64,000 nucleotides of DNA from Enterobacter sp. BIGb0383 (GTDB lineage Bacteria > Pseudomonadota > Gammaproteobacteria > Enterobacterales > Enterobacteriaceae), in the NCBI RefSeq assembly GCF_003751845.1, contig NZ_RJKQ01000003.1, positions 434,001 to 498,000 on the forward strand, written 5' to 3'. A program made the translations under genes and the position numbers. Below the pieces are notes generated by a model. That model had not been told where the DNA came from, made no database searches, and worked only from the letters and a program-made list of their open reading frames with translations. Below are positions 16,277-26,010 of the stretch, piece after piece. Numbering within the stretch: the first letter of the stretch is position 1; every line of letters starts with the position of its first letter.

Positions 16277-18667
16277 TTACTCGGTTTTATCCGGCAGGGC
16301 ATACGCCACAATATAATCCCCCATTTTGGTGCCAAAGGAGCCGTGGCCACCGGCTGAGATCACCACATACTGTTTACCGTTAACCTCATAGGTCATCGGC
16401 GTGGCCTGGCCTCCGGCGGGCAGACGCGCCTGCCACAGTTTATCCCCGTTACGCATATCGTACGCACGCAGGTAGTTATCAGCGGTAGCACCGATAAACA
16501 GCACGTTACCGGCGGTGGAAATCGGGCCGCCAAGCATCGGCATCCCCATGGTAAACGGCAGCGGAACCGGCATCGGGAACGGCAGACTATCCTGCGGCGT
16601 ACCGATACGTTTTTTCCAGACGACCTGATTGGTTTTCAGATCCAGGGCAGAGATATAGCCCCAGGCCGGCTGTTTACACGGCAGGCCAAACGGCGACAGG
16701 AACGGATTCAGGGTCACGCCATAAGGCACGCCGTACTGCGGCTGAATACCGGATTCCGACCCGCTGCCTTTGGCATCCTTCGGCGGCTCCATCGGATTAC
16801 CGGGACCGCGTGGGATCAGCTTAGAGACAAACGGCAGCGCCATCGGGTTGGCAATGGCAACCTGACGATGCGGATCGACCGAAATTCCGCCCCACTCAAA
16901 CATCCCCAGGTTACCCGGGAAGACCAGCGTGCCCTGCTCGGACGGCGGGGTGAAGATCCCTTCATAGCGCAGCTGCTGGAACATCACCCGACAGACCAGC
17001 TGATCGAACATGGTCGCGCCCCACATATCCGCGCCGCTCAGATCTTTCTTCGGGCGGAAACTGAGGTCGGAGAAGGGCTGGGTTTTGCTGACGTAGTCGC
17101 CTGTTGCTGCGCCCTGCGGAACCGGTCTTTCCGGGGCCGGAACGACCAGCTTGCCGTTCCGCCGGTCCAGCACAAAGATATTGCCGGTTTTCGCCGGAGC
17201 GTAAATCACCGGAATCGTCTCGCCGTTCAGGGTGATATCCGCCAGCGTTGGCTGCGACGGCATATCCATATCCCACAGATCGTGGTGAACGGTCTGATAG
17301 CTCCAGGCCAGCTTACCGGTGGTGGCGTTCAGCGCCACAATCGAGCTGGCGTAGCGCTCCTGCTCCGGCGTACGGTTGCCGCCCCAGATATCCGGCGTGG
17401 TGACGCCCATCGGGAGATAAACCAGATCCAGCTTCGCATCATAGGCCGCCGGTGCCCAGGAGTTCGGCGAGTTGACGGTAAAGTGATGCTCGTCCGTCGG
17501 GATAGCGTTGGGATCTTTCGCGCCCGGATCGAAGGCCCACAGCAGCTCGCCGCTGTTAACGTCGAAACCGCGAATGACCCCGGAAGGCTCACGGGTAGAG
17601 AAGTTATCGGTGACCGCACCGGCAATCACAATCGTCGTATCGGTGACGATCGGCGGTGACGTCGGCTCGTACATGCCCGGCGTGGTAACCGGCATATTGG
17701 TTTGCAGGTTCAGAATGCCTTTGTTGCCAAAGGATTCGCACAGCTTGCCGGTATCGGCGTTCAGCGCGAACAGGCGGCCATCGTTTACCGGCAGGAAAAT
17801 ACGACGAGGACAGTCGGAAACCGTATCCGGCCTGCTGCTGTCGGCTTTGGCCTCATGATAGGAGACGCCGCGGCAGGTCACGTGCTGGAAAGAGGGTTCG
17901 GTATTGAGCTGCGGATCGAAATGCCACTTCTCTTTCCCGGTTGCCGCATCGAGGGCAAAAATGCGCTGGTGGGCGCTACAGAGGAACAGCGTGTCGCCCA
18001 CTTTAATCGGCGTCACTTCATTGGTGATCTCGCCCGGGTCGTTAGGCTGCTTCAGGTCGCCGGTGCGGAATACCCAGGCCTGCTCCAGCTGATGGACGTT
18101 ATCGGCGTTAATCTGCTTCAGAGGTGAGAAACGCTGGCCTTCCTGGTTGCGGCCATAGGCCGGCCAGTCGCCGTCAGCCACCGGGGAAATCGGCTCTGCG
18201 GGCGTCGTGTCGACGTTCAGGGTGCCGTTGATTTCCTGCGGATCGTGGAAGCCCGCCCAGGTCAACATGCCGCCGCTAATCAGCAGTGATACCACCAGGG
18301 CGGTTACCGCCCCGCGTGATGGCACCGGCAGTCGACGCCAGACAAAGGGCAGGATCAGCCAGATGCCAAAGAACACCAGGATATCGCTGCGCGGCGTCAG
18401 GGCCCAGAAGTCAAAGCCGACTTCGTACACGCCCCAAAGCATGGTTACCAGCAGCAGGGCGGCGTAGAGCCACAGCGCCGCACGCTGTCCGCGAAACAGC
18501 AGGGTGGTGACGCCGAGCATCACCAGCCCGGCAAGTGGGTAGTACCAGGAGCCGCCGATGGCGACCAGCCAGATCCCGCCCGCGAGCAGATAGAGTCCGC
18601 AGAACGCTGCGAACAGGGTCGTGAGCCGCACGAGGAGTCGCGACGGCCCGGATTGATTTTTCGCCAT
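16277..18667 (-). CDS. gcd: Quinoprotein (PQQ) glucose dehydrogenase, membrane-bound
   Basis: Oxidises glucose to gluconolactone at the periplasmic face and passes electrons to ubiquinone. The product has 796 residues, the same length as in E. coli. Five hydrophobic segments fill the first 140 residues. The rest is an eight-bladed PQQ beta-propeller with tryptophan-docking repeats (for example GDWPAYGRNQEGQRFSPL and the C-terminal GGPISTAGNVLFIGATADNY). No PQQ synthesis genes are in the window, so activity depends on genes elsewhere or on external PQQ. A CRP-like site lies upstream. Confidence 0.97.
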   Translation of the reverse strand: MAKNQSGPSRLLVRLTTLFAAFCGLYLLAGGIWLVAIGGSWYYPLAGLVMLGVTTLLFRGQRAALWLYAALLLVTMLWGVYEVGFDFWALTPRSDILVFFGIWLILPFVWRRLPVPSRGAVTALVVSLLISGGMLTWAGFHDPQEINGTLNVDTTPAEPISPVADGDWPAYGRNQEGQRFSPLKQINADNVHQLEQAWVFRTGDLKQPNDPGEITNEVTPIKVGDTLFLCSAHQRIFALDAATGKEKWHFDPQLNTEPSFQHVTCRGVSYHEAKADSSRPDTVSDCPRRIFLPVNDGRLFALNADTGKLCESFGNKGILNLQTNMPVTTPGMYEPTSPPIVTDTTIVIAGAVTDNFSTREPSGVIRGFDVNSGELLWAFDPGAKDPNAIPTDEHHFTVNSPNSWAPAAYDAKLDLVYLPMGVTTPDIWGGNRTPEQERYASSIVALNATTGKLAWSYQTVHHDLWDMDMPSQPTLADITLNGETIPVIYAPAKTGNIFVLDRRNGKLVVPAPERPVPQGAATGDYVSKTQPFSDLSFRPKKDLSGADMWGATMFDQLVCRVMFQQLRYEGIFTPPSEQGTLVFPGNLGMFEWGGISVDPHRQVAIANPMALPFVSKLIPRGPGNPMEPPKDAKGSGSESGIQPQYGVPYGVTLNPFLSPFGLPCKQPAWGYISALDLKTNQVVWKKRIGTPQDSLPFPMPVPLPFTMGMPMLGGPISTAGNVLFIGATADNYLRAYDMRNGDKLWQARLPAGGQATPMTYEVNGKQYVVISAGGHGSFGTKMGDYIVAYALPDKTE

Positions 18668-18710
18668 AAAAACACACCATCTTTAATTGTTAAAATTTTG
18701 CTAGCAATTA

Positions 18711-18716
18711 AGTATA
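18711..18716 (-). promoter_or_regulatory. Candidate -10 of gcd
   Basis: The minus strand reads TATACT about 45 bases before the gcd ATG. The matching -35 position (TAAAGA at 17 bases) is poor and is overlapped by the CRP-like site. Confidence 0.5.
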
Positions 18717-18728
18717 GGTTGTAACAAG

Positions 18729-18744
18729 TGTGATCTTTATCACA
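18729..18744. promoter_or_regulatory. CRP-binding site between gcd and hpt
   Basis: TGTGA-TCTTTA-TCACA is a perfect match to both consensus CRP half-sites. It overlaps the -35 region of the proposed gcd promoter, which would fit repression of gcd by cAMP-CRP as reported for E. coli. It may also influence hpt. Confidence 0.8.
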
Positions 18745-18786
18745 AAAAGAGCTTAAGTCGTCGATGCTTCGCCGTCCGCGTTTTGC

Positions 18787-18795
18787 TGGTATACT
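18787..18795 (+). promoter_or_regulatory. Extended -10 promoter of hpt
   Basis: TGG-TATACT forms an extended -10 element about 78 bases before the hpt start. The -35 region is weak, which is usual for extended -10 promoters. Confidence 0.5.
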
Positions 18796-18872
18796 GCGTG
18801 CCTTGCGCGGCAATACCAAAGGGTTGCCACAGGTTTTGAAAGATTTATTCTTTAAATCAGATGGTTAGTAAT

Positions 18873-19409
18873 ATGAAACATACTGTTGAAGTGATGATTT
18901 CCGAGGCCGAGTTAGCCACACGTGTCGCAGAGCTGGGTCGTGAGATCACCGAGCGTTATCAGGACAGCGGCAGCGAGATGGTGCTGGTGGGCCTGCTGCG
19001 CGGGTCCTTTATGTTTATGGCGGATCTGTGCCGCGCCGTACAGGTTCCGCATGAAGTCGATTTTATGACCGCCTCCAGCTACGGCAGCGGGATGTCGACC
19101 ACCCGCGATGTGAAAATCCTCAAGGATCTCGATGAAGATATTCGCGGCAAGGACGTGTTGATCGTCGAAGATATTATCGACTCCGGCAATACGCTGTCGA
19201 AAGTGCGTGAGATCTTAAGCCTGCGCGCGCCGAAGTCGCTGGCGATCTGTACGCTGCTGGATAAGCCTTCCCGCCGTGAAGTCGAGGTGCCGGTGGAGTT
19301 TGTTGGCTTCTCGATTGAGGATAAGTTTGTGGTGGGCTACGGGATTGACTACGCCCAGCGCTATCGCCATCTGCCTTACGTCGGCAACGTGGTGATGCAG
19401 GACGAATAA
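18873..19409 (+). CDS. hpt: Hypoxanthine phosphoribosyltransferase
   Basis: Purine salvage: hypoxanthine (and guanine poorly) plus PRPP to the nucleotide. The 178-residue product matches E. coli Hpt in length. The PRPP-binding signature [15 protein letters not shown] is near residue 100, and the flexible-loop SSYGSGMS is near 70. The ATG at 18873 (MKHTVEVM) is preferred over one at 18861 because the homologue starts there. It is probably monocistronic. Confidence 0.95.
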   Translation: MKHTVEVMISEAELATRVAELGREITERYQDSGSEMVLVGLLRGSFMFMADLCRAVQVPHEVDFMTASSYGSGMSTTRDVKILKDLDEDIRGKDVLIVEDIIDSGNTLSKVREILSLRAPKSLAICTLLDKPSRREVEVPVEFVGFSIEDKFVVGYGIDYAQRYRHLPYVGNVVMQDE

Positions 19410-19413
19410 AAGA

Positions 19414-19439
19414 ACAGGGCCCGACGGGCCCTGTTTTTA
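19414..19439. terminator. Shared terminator of hpt and can
   Basis: Stem ACAGGGCCC / GGGCCCTGT with a GAC loop is followed by TTTTT on the plus strand. On the minus strand the A-rich bases after the hpt stop provide a partial T-run. It lies between convergent genes. Confidence 0.85.
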
Positions 19440-20099
19440 CTTGTGGTTAACGTGCTTCTGGGACAGGTTAGACACGCCCTGACGGTAGCGCTGCTCCAGG
19501 GTTTCACGGTTGGTCGCCGTGACGTCCAGGTTGCGCAGCAGGCCGTCGTGAATGCCGTAGGCCAGGCCGTGAAGGGTGACCTTCTGCCCGCGTTTCCACG
19601 CTGAACGCATAATGGTGGAGTGGCCCAGGTTATAGACCTGTTCCATCACGTTCAGCTCGCACAGGGTATCAAGACGACGTTCCTGCGGCATATCGCCCAG
19701 CAGGGAGCTATGCTTGAACCAGATATCGCGGATATGCAGCAGCCAGTTGTCGATCAGACCCAGCTCCGGGTTTTCCACCGCCGCCTGCACGCCGCCGCAG
19801 CCGTAGTGGCCGCAGATAATTATGTGCTCAACTTCGAGAACGTCGACCGCGTACTGCACAACCGAGAGACAGTTCAGATCGGTGTGGATCACCAGGTTGG
19901 CAACATTACGGTGAACGAAGAGTTCGCCAGGTTCGAGCCCGGTCAGGCGTTCCGCAGGAACGCGGCTATCGGAACAACCGATCCAGAGAAAACGCGGCTT
20001 CTGAGCCTGCGCGAGTTTCTCAAAAAATCCCGGATCTTCTTCTACCAGCATTTTTGACCATAGTGAATTATTGCTGATGAGTGTATCTATGTCTTTCAT
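19437..20099 (-). CDS. can: Carbonic anhydrase, beta class
   Basis: Interconverts CO2 and bicarbonate, needed for growth in air. The product has 220 residues. Zinc ligands are Cys42, Asp44 (CSDSR), His98 and Cys101 (HYGCGG), as in E. coli Can. The ATG at 20099 ([11 protein letters not shown]) matches the homologue; an upstream in-frame start at 20111 adds four residues. It is divergent from yadG. Confidence 0.96.
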   Translation of the reverse strand: MKDIDTLISNNSLWSKMLVEEDPGFFEKLAQAQKPRFLWIGCSDSRVPAERLTGLEPGELFVHRNVANLVIHTDLNCLSVVQYAVDVLEVEHIIICGHYGCGGVQAAVENPELGLIDNWLLHIRDIWFKHSSLLGDMPQERRLDTLCELNVMEQVYNLGHSTIMRSAWKRGQKVTLHGLAYGIHDGLLRNLDVTATNRETLEQRYRQGVSNLSQKHVNHK

Positions 20100-20207
20100 G
20101 GAGGTTAACAACCTGTGAACCAGATAAGTGCGTTGCGCTAATATAGGTCAACTCCATCTTTTTTTAAACCACACATCAAGTGTCAGATTAAAGGTAAGCC
20201 ACTATTC

Positions 20208-21134
20208 ATGACCATTGCACTGGAGCTTGAGCAGCTTAAAAAAACCTATCCCGGCGGTATGCAGGCGCTGCGTGGGATCGACCTTAAAGTCGAAGCCGGT
20301 GATTTCTATGCGCTTTTGGGGCCTAACGGCGCGGGCAAGTCGACCACCATCGGCATTATCAGCTCGCTGGTGAATAAAACCAGCGGGCGGGTAAATGTTT
20401 TTGGCTACGATCTGGACAAAGACGTCGTTAACGCCAAACGCCAGCTGGGGCTGGTGCCGCAGGAGTTTAACTTTAACCCGTTTGAGACGGTGCACCAGAT
20501 TGTTGTTAACCAGGCAGGCTACTACGGCGTTGAGCGCAAAGAAGCGTTAGCTCGCGGCGAAAAATACCTGAAGCAGCTCGATCTATGGGAGAAACGCAAC
20601 GAACGTGCGCGGATGCTGTCGGGCGGGATGAAGCGTCGTCTGATGATTGCTCGTGCGCTGATGCACGAGCCGAAGCTGCTGATCCTCGATGAGCCGACCG
20701 CAGGCGTTGATATCGAGCTGCGCCGCTCTATGTGGGGCTTTTTAAAGGATCTGAATGATAAAGGCACCACCATCATTCTGACCACCCACTATCTGGAAGA
20801 GGCGGAGATGCTGTGTCGTAATATCGGCATTATTCAGCACGGCGAACTGGTGGAAAATACCTCCATGAAGGCGCTGCTGTCGAAGCTAAAATCGGAAACC
20901 TTTATCCTCGATCTGGCTCCGAAAAGCCCGCTGCCGAAGCTTGAAGGCTATCAGTATCGTCTGGTGGATACCTCGACGCTGGAAGTGGAAGTGCTGCGCG
21001 AGCAGGGCGTGAACAGCGTCTTCAGCCAGCTTAGCGCCCAGGGCGTGCAGGTATTAAGTATGCGTAACAAGGCCAACCGTCTGGAAGAGCTGTTCGTCAC
21101 GCTGGTACATGATAAAAGAGGAGACCACGCATGA
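20208..21134 (+). CDS. yadG: ABC transporter ATP-binding protein YadG
   Basis: A 308-residue ABC ATPase with Walker A GPNGAGKST near residue 45, signature LSGGMKRR near 140 and Walker B LLILDEPTAG near 160. It belongs to the DrrA/NodI-like class that pairs with an ABC-2 membrane protein. The stop overlaps the yadH start by four bases. Its substrate is not known. The order can-yadG-yadH is that of E. coli. Confidence 0.93.
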   Translation: MTIALELEQLKKTYPGGMQALRGIDLKVEAGDFYALLGPNGAGKSTTIGIISSLVNKTSGRVNVFGYDLDKDVVNAKRQLGLVPQEFNFNPFETVHQIVVNQAGYYGVERKEALARGEKYLKQLDLWEKRNERARMLSGGMKRRLMIARALMHEPKLLILDEPTAGVDIELRRSMWGFLKDLNDKGTTIILTTHYLEEAEMLCRNIGIIQHGELVENTSMKALLSKLKSETFILDLAPKSPLPKLEGYQYRLVDTSTLEVEVLREQGVNSVFSQLSAQGVQVLSMRNKANRLEELFVTLVHDKRGDHA

Positions 21135-21901
21135 CGCAGCTTTACTGGATTGCCCTGAAGAGTATCTGGGCAAAAGAAATTCACCGGTTTATGCGTATCT
21201 GGATCCAGACGCTGGTGCCGCCCGTCATTACGATGACCCTCTACTTTATTATTTTCGGCAACCTGATCGGCTCGCGTATCGGTGAGATGCACGGCTTCAG
21301 CTATATGCAGTTTATCGTGCCGGGTCTGATTATGATGGCGGTGATCACCAACGCCTATGCCAACGTGGCCTCCTCCTTCTTTAGCGCCAAGTTCCAGCGC
21401 AATATTGAGGAGCTACTGGTGGCCCCGGTGCCGACCCACGTGATTATCGCGGGCTACGTCGGTGGCGGCGTGGCACGCGGCCTGTGCGTCGGTATTCTGG
21501 TGACGGCGATATCGCTGTTCTTCGTGCCGTTCCAGGTGCATTCGTGGCTGTTTGTAGGGCTGACGCTGCTGCTGACGGCGGTGCTCTTCTCGCTGGCCGG
21601 TCTGCTGAACGCGGTCTTTGCCACCACCTTTGACGATATCAGCCTGATCCCGACCTTCGTGCTGACGCCGCTGACCTATCTGGGCGGGGTGTTCTACTCC
21701 CTGACGCTGCTGCCGCCGTTCTGGCAGGCGCTGTCGCACCTTAACCCTATCGTCTATATGATCAGCGGTTTCCGCTTCGGCTTCCTCGGGATCAGCGATG
21801 TACCGCTGTTCACTACCGTTGCCGTGCTGGTGGTCTTTATCCTGGCCTTCTACCTGCTGTGCTGGTATCTGATCCAGCGCGGTCGCGGCCTGCGTAGCTG
21901 A
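21131..21901 (+). CDS. yadH: ABC-2 type transporter permease YadH
   Basis: A 256-residue inner-membrane protein with about six hydrophobic segments and the ABC-2 pattern near the C-terminus (TFVLTPLTYLGGVFYSL). It is the membrane partner of YadG and is translationally coupled to it. The substrate is unknown. E. coli has the PTS gene yadI next; here yadE follows after only six bases. Confidence 0.93.
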   Translation: MTQLYWIALKSIWAKEIHRFMRIWIQTLVPPVITMTLYFIIFGNLIGSRIGEMHGFSYMQFIVPGLIMMAVITNAYANVASSFFSAKFQRNIEELLVAPVPTHVIIAGYVGGGVARGLCVGILVTAISLFFVPFQVHSWLFVGLTLLLTAVLFSLAGLLNAVFATTFDDISLIPTFVLTPLTYLGGVFYSLTLLPPFWQALSHLNPIVYMISGFRFGFLGISDVPLFTTVAVLVVFILAFYLLCWYLIQRGRGLRS

Positions 21902-21907
21902 TCCTCT

Positions 21908-23155
21908 ATGCGGATGCGTTTTGTTCTTTCGCTGTTGTTGCTGCTTTCCGGGAGCGCTTCCGCCGTGCTGCTCGGCGAGGGCAACGACAGCGGGCGCTAT
22001 ATGCAAACCAACCAGGATGCGGCTATCTGGGGCCGGGTGGGCAATAACGTGGTGCGGGTAGGCTATCTGCGCGCCGGGCAAATTCTCAGCGTGACGCCGG
22101 GGGCCGGTGACTATGAGGAGTTTCGCTTCGGTTACAGCGTGGGCTTTATCGACAAGGGCCATCTCGCGCCCGTTCAGGGTGCGCGGCGGGTAGAGGATAG
22201 CCTGGGCGATCTGAACAAGCCCCTCAGCAATCAGAACCTGGTGACCTGGAAGGATACGCCGCTGTATAGCGCTGCGGACGCGACCAGTCCGCAGGTGGGC
22301 GTGCTGGCGGAAAATCTGCGCTATCCGGTGCTGAATAAACTGAAAGACAGGCTGAATCAGACCTGGTATCAGATCCGTCTCGGGCAGCGTCTGGCGTGGG
22401 TCAGCAGCCTCGATGCTCAGCAGGATAACGGTATTCCGGTGCTGACGTATCACCATATTCTGCGTGATGAAGAGAACACCCGTTTTCGCCATACCTCAAC
22501 CACCACCTCGGTACGCGCCTTCGGCAACCAGATGACCTGGCTGCGCGATATGGGCTATACCACGCTGACCCTGTATCAGCTGGAGGACTATCTGCGGAAC
22601 CGGGCTAATCTGCCGGCCAAGGCGGTGGTGATCACCTTTGATGATGGTCTGAAATCGGTTAGCCGCTACGCGTACCCGATATTGCGTCAGTATGACTTCA
22701 AGGCGACGGCCTTTATTATTTCGTCGCGAATCAAAAGCCACCCGCAGAAATGGGACCCGAAAGCTCTGCAGTTTATGAGCGTTTCAGAGCTGAAAGGCAT
22801 TCAGGGAACCTTTGATATCCAGTCCCATACCCATTTTCTGCACCGGGTTGACGATCTGCGCCATCCGATCCTGCTCAGCCGTAGCTATCACAATGTGTTG
22901 TTTGATTTTCAGCGCTCCCGTCGGGCGCTGGCGCAGTTTAATCCGCACGTGCTCTATCTCTCGTATCCATTTGGCGGCTACGACCTGAAAGCGGTAAAAG
23001 CGGCCGGCGCGGCGGGTTTCCATCTGGCGGTGACAACGGTGAAGGGGAAGGTCAAACCGGGGGATAATCCGTTTCTGCTGAAACGGCTCTATATCTTAAG
23101 AACGGACTCGCTGGAAACGATGTCGCGGCTGATCAGCAATCAGCCGCAGGGATAA
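21908..23155 (+). CDS. yadE: Polysaccharide deacetylase family protein YadE
   Basis: A 415-residue secreted protein with a Sec signal at residues 1-20. A bacterial SH3-like region occupies roughly residues 35-140. The NodB polysaccharide-deacetylase domain starts near residue 178 (VLTYHHIL), with the metal and catalytic motif FDDG near 243 and a SHTH motif near 302. The likely action is removal of acetyl groups from an envelope polysaccharide, but the substrate is unknown. It may be cotranscribed with yadGH. The stop is seven bases from the convergent panD stop. Confidence 0.88.
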   Translation: MRMRFVLSLLLLLSGSASAVLLGEGNDSGRYMQTNQDAAIWGRVGNNVVRVGYLRAGQILSVTPGAGDYEEFRFGYSVGFIDKGHLAPVQGARRVEDSLGDLNKPLSNQNLVTWKDTPLYSAADATSPQVGVLAENLRYPVLNKLKDRLNQTWYQIRLGQRLAWVSSLDAQQDNGIPVLTYHHILRDEENTRFRHTSTTTSVRAFGNQMTWLRDMGYTTLTLYQLEDYLRNRANLPAKAVVITFDDGLKSVSRYAYPILRQYDFKATAFIISSRIKSHPQKWDPKALQFMSVSELKGIQGTFDIQSHTHFLHRVDDLRHPILLSRSYHNVLFDFQRSRRALAQFNPHVLYLSYPFGGYDLKAVKAAGAAGFHLAVTTVKGKVKPGDNPFLLKRLYILRTDSLETMSRLISNQPQG

Positions 23156-23162
23156 TCACGAC

Positions 23163-23543
23163 TCAGGCAACCTGAACCGGTACGGCTTTCGCTTTACGCT
23201 TCATCTCATTGTCGCCGTCAAAGTAGGCGACTTTCGGCTGCCAGCTGCGGGCCTGCTCGTCCGGCATGGTGACGTAGCTGGCGATAATCAGGATATCGCC
23301 GACGTCGGCACAGTGAGCCGCCGCACCGTTGACGGAAATAATGCGCGAGCCGCGCTCGCCGGAGATGGCGTAGGTCGAGAAACGCTTACCGTTGGTGACG
23401 TTGTAAATATCGATGGCTTCGTATTCCAGAATACCGGCCGCCTCAAGGAAATCCTGGTCAATGGCGCAGGAGCCTTCATAGTGAAGATCGGCCTGGGTCA
23501 CTTTGACGCGGTGAAGCTTGCCTTGCAGCATTGTACGGATCAT
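23163..23543 (-). CDS. panD: Aspartate 1-decarboxylase proenzyme
   Basis: Makes beta-alanine for pantothenate. The 126-residue proenzyme cleaves itself between Gly24 and Ser25 (HYEGSCAI) to form the pyruvoyl group. It is third in the panB-panC-panD group on the minus strand. E. coli has yadD between panC and panD; here the gap is only 60 bases. Confidence 0.97.
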   Translation of the reverse strand: MIRTMLQGKLHRVKVTQADLHYEGSCAIDQDFLEAAGILEYEAIDIYNVTNGKRFSTYAISGERGSRIISVNGAAAHCADVGDILIIASYVTMPDEQARSWQPKVAYFDGDNEMKRKAKAVPVQVA

Positions 23544-23603
23544 AACCTTTACCTTACCTGAACTGTGTGCCCGGCGGGCTGTGCCGGGCAGTATAACCCC
23601 TGT

Positions 23604-24458
23604 CTAGCGGGTTAATTCAACTGTTTTATTGTCGATCAGTCGCGCCTGACCCAGCCATGCGGCCATCAGGATCGTCGCGCGCTGGCTGGCATCGCTCAGC
23701 TCAAGCAGGGTGTCCGCATCGCGGATCTGAATGTCGTCGGTACGGAAGCCTTTTTCATTCAGAGCCTGCGTGGCGAGAGCGATAATTTCGTCGAGGTTGC
23801 GATCGCCTGCCTGCAGCTTGTCGCCAATCTCACTCATCACTTTGCTCAGTCCCGGCGCGATTTTACGCTCGGCGGCGGTCAGATAGCCGTTGCGGGAGCT
23901 GAGTGCCAGGCCATCTTTGGCGCGTACTGTCGGTACCCCGACAATATCGATGTCGTAGCCCATATCGGCGACCATTTTGCGGATCACCGCCACCTGCTGG
24001 AAGTCTTTCTCACCGAAGCAGGCCACGTCCGGCTGGACGAGGTTAAACAGCTTGCTGACGATGGTGGAGACACCGCGGAAATGGCCCGGACGGCTGGCGC
24101 CTTCCAGCATGGTCGACAGGCCGGGAACGTCAACAAACGTCTGGGTGTCGGTACCCTGCGGGTAGATATCGGCGGGCGCGGGGGCGAAGACCAGATCCAC
24201 TTTGCGCTTGTTGAGCTTCTCGCAGTCCTGCTGCAGGGTGCGCGGGTAGCGGGCCAGATCGTCCGCCCGGTCGAACTGCATCGGATTGACAAAAATACTC
24301 ACCACCACCACGTCGGCACGGGCGCGGGCTTCGTCGACCAGCTTCATATGCCCGTCGTGCAGGTTGCCCATCGTGGGAACCAGCGCAATACGCTGGCCCT
24401 GCTCACGCAGGCGGCGGATATGCTGGCGCAGCAGCGGAAGCGTTTCGATAATCAGCAC
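23604..24458 (-). CDS. panC: Pantothenate synthetase
   Basis: Joins pantoate and beta-alanine using ATP. The product has 284 residues. Characteristic motifs are [15 protein letters not shown] near residue 27 (HIGH-like), [15 protein letters not shown] near 148 and the [10 protein letters not shown] (KMSKS-like) segment near 185. It lies 31 bases after panB. Confidence 0.97.
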   Translation of the reverse strand: MLIIETLPLLRQHIRRLREQGQRIALVPTMGNLHDGHMKLVDEARARADVVVVSIFVNPMQFDRADDLARYPRTLQQDCEKLNKRKVDLVFAPAPADIYPQGTDTQTFVDVPGLSTMLEGASRPGHFRGVSTIVSKLFNLVQPDVACFGEKDFQQVAVIRKMVADMGYDIDIVGVPTVRAKDGLALSSRNGYLTAAERKIAPGLSKVMSEIGDKLQAGDRNLDEIIALATQALNEKGFRTDDIQIRDADTLLELSDASQRATILMAAWLGQARLIDNKTVELTR

Positions 24459-24489
24459 AACAATACTCCTCAGTCCTGAAGGTCAGGCA

Positions 24490-25281
24490 TTAATGGAAAC
24501 TGTGTTCGTCATCCGGATAAGATCCGGATTCAACGTCGGCAATATACTGCCGTACGGCCGCACGCATGTCGCCCGTTTCGATCAGGAAATTCTTCGCAAA
24601 TTTAGGGATATGGCCGCCGGTAATGCCAAAAGCGTCATGCATCACCAGGATCTGGCCGTCGGTGACGTTACCGGCACCAATACCGATAACCGGGATCTGA
24701 AGCGCCTCGGTTACGCGTTTCGCCAGCTCAACCGGGACGCACTCCAGCACCAGCAGCTGTGCACCGGCCGCTTCAAGGGCCAGCGCATCGTCAAGCAGAG
24801 TCCGGGCCGCGTCACCGCGTCCCTGCACCTTATAGCCGCCGAAGATATTGACCGACTGCGGGGTCAGGCCCAGATGACCGCAGACCGGTACGGCGCGCTC
24901 GGTCAGCATTTTGACCGTCGGTGCAAGCCAGGCTCCGCCTTCGATTTTGACCATATTGGCCCCTGCGCGCATCACGATAGCGGCGTTTTCAAACGCCTGC
25001 TCCGGCGTCGCATAGGCCATAAACGGCAGGTCGGAGAGCAGCAGACAGGCAGGCGCACCACGGCGTACGGCGCGGGTATGGTAAGCAATCTCTTCGACCG
25101 TCACCGGCAGGGTGGAGTCGTTGCCCTGAACCGTCATACCCAGCGAATCGCCGACCAGCAGAACATCGATCCCTTCATCGGCAAACAGCTTTGCAAAGCT
25201 GTAGTCGTAGGCGGTCAGGGTGGCAAAACGTTTTTTCTCTTGCTTGCGCTTATAGAGCGCCGTGATAGTTGTCGGCTTCAT
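24490..25281 (-). CDS. panB: 3-methyl-2-oxobutanoate hydroxymethyltransferase
   Basis: Uses methylenetetrahydrofolate to make ketopantoate, the first pantothenate step. The product has 263 residues. Motifs include [12 protein letters not shown] near residue 23, [12 protein letters not shown] near 42 and [17 protein letters not shown] near 197. It is first in panBCD. Confidence 0.97.
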   Translation of the reverse strand: MKPTTITALYKRKQEKKRFATLTAYDYSFAKLFADEGIDVLLVGDSLGMTVQGNDSTLPVTVEEIAYHTRAVRRGAPACLLLSDLPFMAYATPEQAFENAAIVMRAGANMVKIEGGAWLAPTVKMLTERAVPVCGHLGLTPQSVNIFGGYKVQGRGDAARTLLDDALALEAAGAQLLVLECVPVELAKRVTEALQIPVIGIGAGNVTDGQILVMHDAFGITGGHIPKFAKNFLIETGDMRAAVRQYIADVESGSYPDDEHSFH

Positions 25282-25415
25282 GAATTATCCTGAGAACGGG
25301 CAATGTCGACGCATTCTAATCAGCGCTTTTGCGAGGGACAATGTTTTTAGGCGATGGTGAGAGATTACTCTCATGCTAATGCCTATGAGGATTGGGGTAT
25401 CTCTATGGCTTCGCA

Positions 25416-25445
25416 CTATCTCAAAATTTGACGAAATTGAGATAG
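25416..25445. repeat. Inverted repeat A between panB and folK
   Basis: The arms CTATCTCAAAATTT and AAATTGAGATAG are complementary apart from a two-base bulge, with a four-base loop. The motif is the same as in the larger repeat 25461-25500, whose matching left arm lies 50 bases away. Confidence 0.7.
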
Positions 25446-25460
25446 ATTTCGGGTCAGGAT

Positions 25461-25500
25461 GCAAACTATCTCAAAATTTCGCTTTTTTGAGATAGTTTGC
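25461..25500. repeat. Inverted repeat B (16-bp perfect stem) between panB and folK
   Basis: GCAAACTATCTCAAAA (25461-25476) pairs perfectly with 25485-25500 across an eight-base loop. It has no T-run on either side, so it does not look like a Rho-independent terminator for folK. It shares CTATCTCAAAATTT with repeat A. The 246-base gap contains no gene. Confidence 0.75.
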
Positions 25501-25527
25501 GTCTGTATGAGGTCTTGCAATGAAGAA

Positions 25528-26010
25528 TCAGGACCAGCGTGCCGGTGACGGCACGCCCAGACGCTGAAGCACGGCTTCTAGCGTTTCACCCTCAGGGAAG
25601 GCCAGCTCGGGGGCGATCTCAAACAGCGGCCAGAGCATAAAGCCGCGGTTTTTCATATCGTAGTGGGGAACGGTCAGGCGTGGGGTATTCATCACCCGGT
25701 CGCCAAACAGCATGATATCGAGATCCAGGGTGCGCGGTCCCCAGCGTTCATCTTTGCGAACGCGACCCTGCTGCAGCTCTATACGCTGGGTATGATCCAG
25801 CAGAACTTCGGGTTCAAGAGCGGTATCGAGCGCTACGGCGGCGTTGAGATAGTCAGGCTGATCCTGCGGGCCGAGCGGCGGCGTGCGGTAGAACGCCGAC
25901 ACCGTCACAACCCGGGTATCGGGGATCTGCGCCAGCGCCGCCAGCGCGGCGTTAACCTGCTGTAGCGGCGAAGCGAGATTGCTGCCGATAGCCAGCCAGA
26001 CGCGGGTCAC
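25528..26010 (-). CDS. folK: 6-hydroxymethyl-7,8-dihydropterin pyrophosphokinase
   Basis: Pyrophosphorylates hydroxymethyldihydropterin in folate synthesis. The product has 160 residues. The N-terminal [29 protein letters not shown] near residue 45 and the signature [14 protein letters not shown] near 89-102 define the family. The ATG overlaps the pcnB stop by four bases, so it is translationally coupled to pcnB. Confidence 0.97.
   Translation of the reverse strand: MTRVWLAIGSNLASPLQQVNAALAALAQIPDTRVVTVSAFYRTPPLGPQDQPDYLNAAVALDTALEPEVLLDHTQRIELQQGRVRKDERWGPRTLDLDIMLFGDRVMNTPRLTVPHYDMKNRGFMLWPLFEIAPELAFPEGETLEAVLQRLGVPSPARWS

Noticed and set aside
21413-22492. 359-codon minus-strand frame across yadH and yadE
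   Set aside because: It overlaps two well-supported genes and has a low-complexity Gln/Arg/His composition typical of antisense shadows.
24286-25293. 335-codon plus-strand frame over panC and panB
   Set aside because: It is antisense to two pantothenate genes and lacks recognisable domains.
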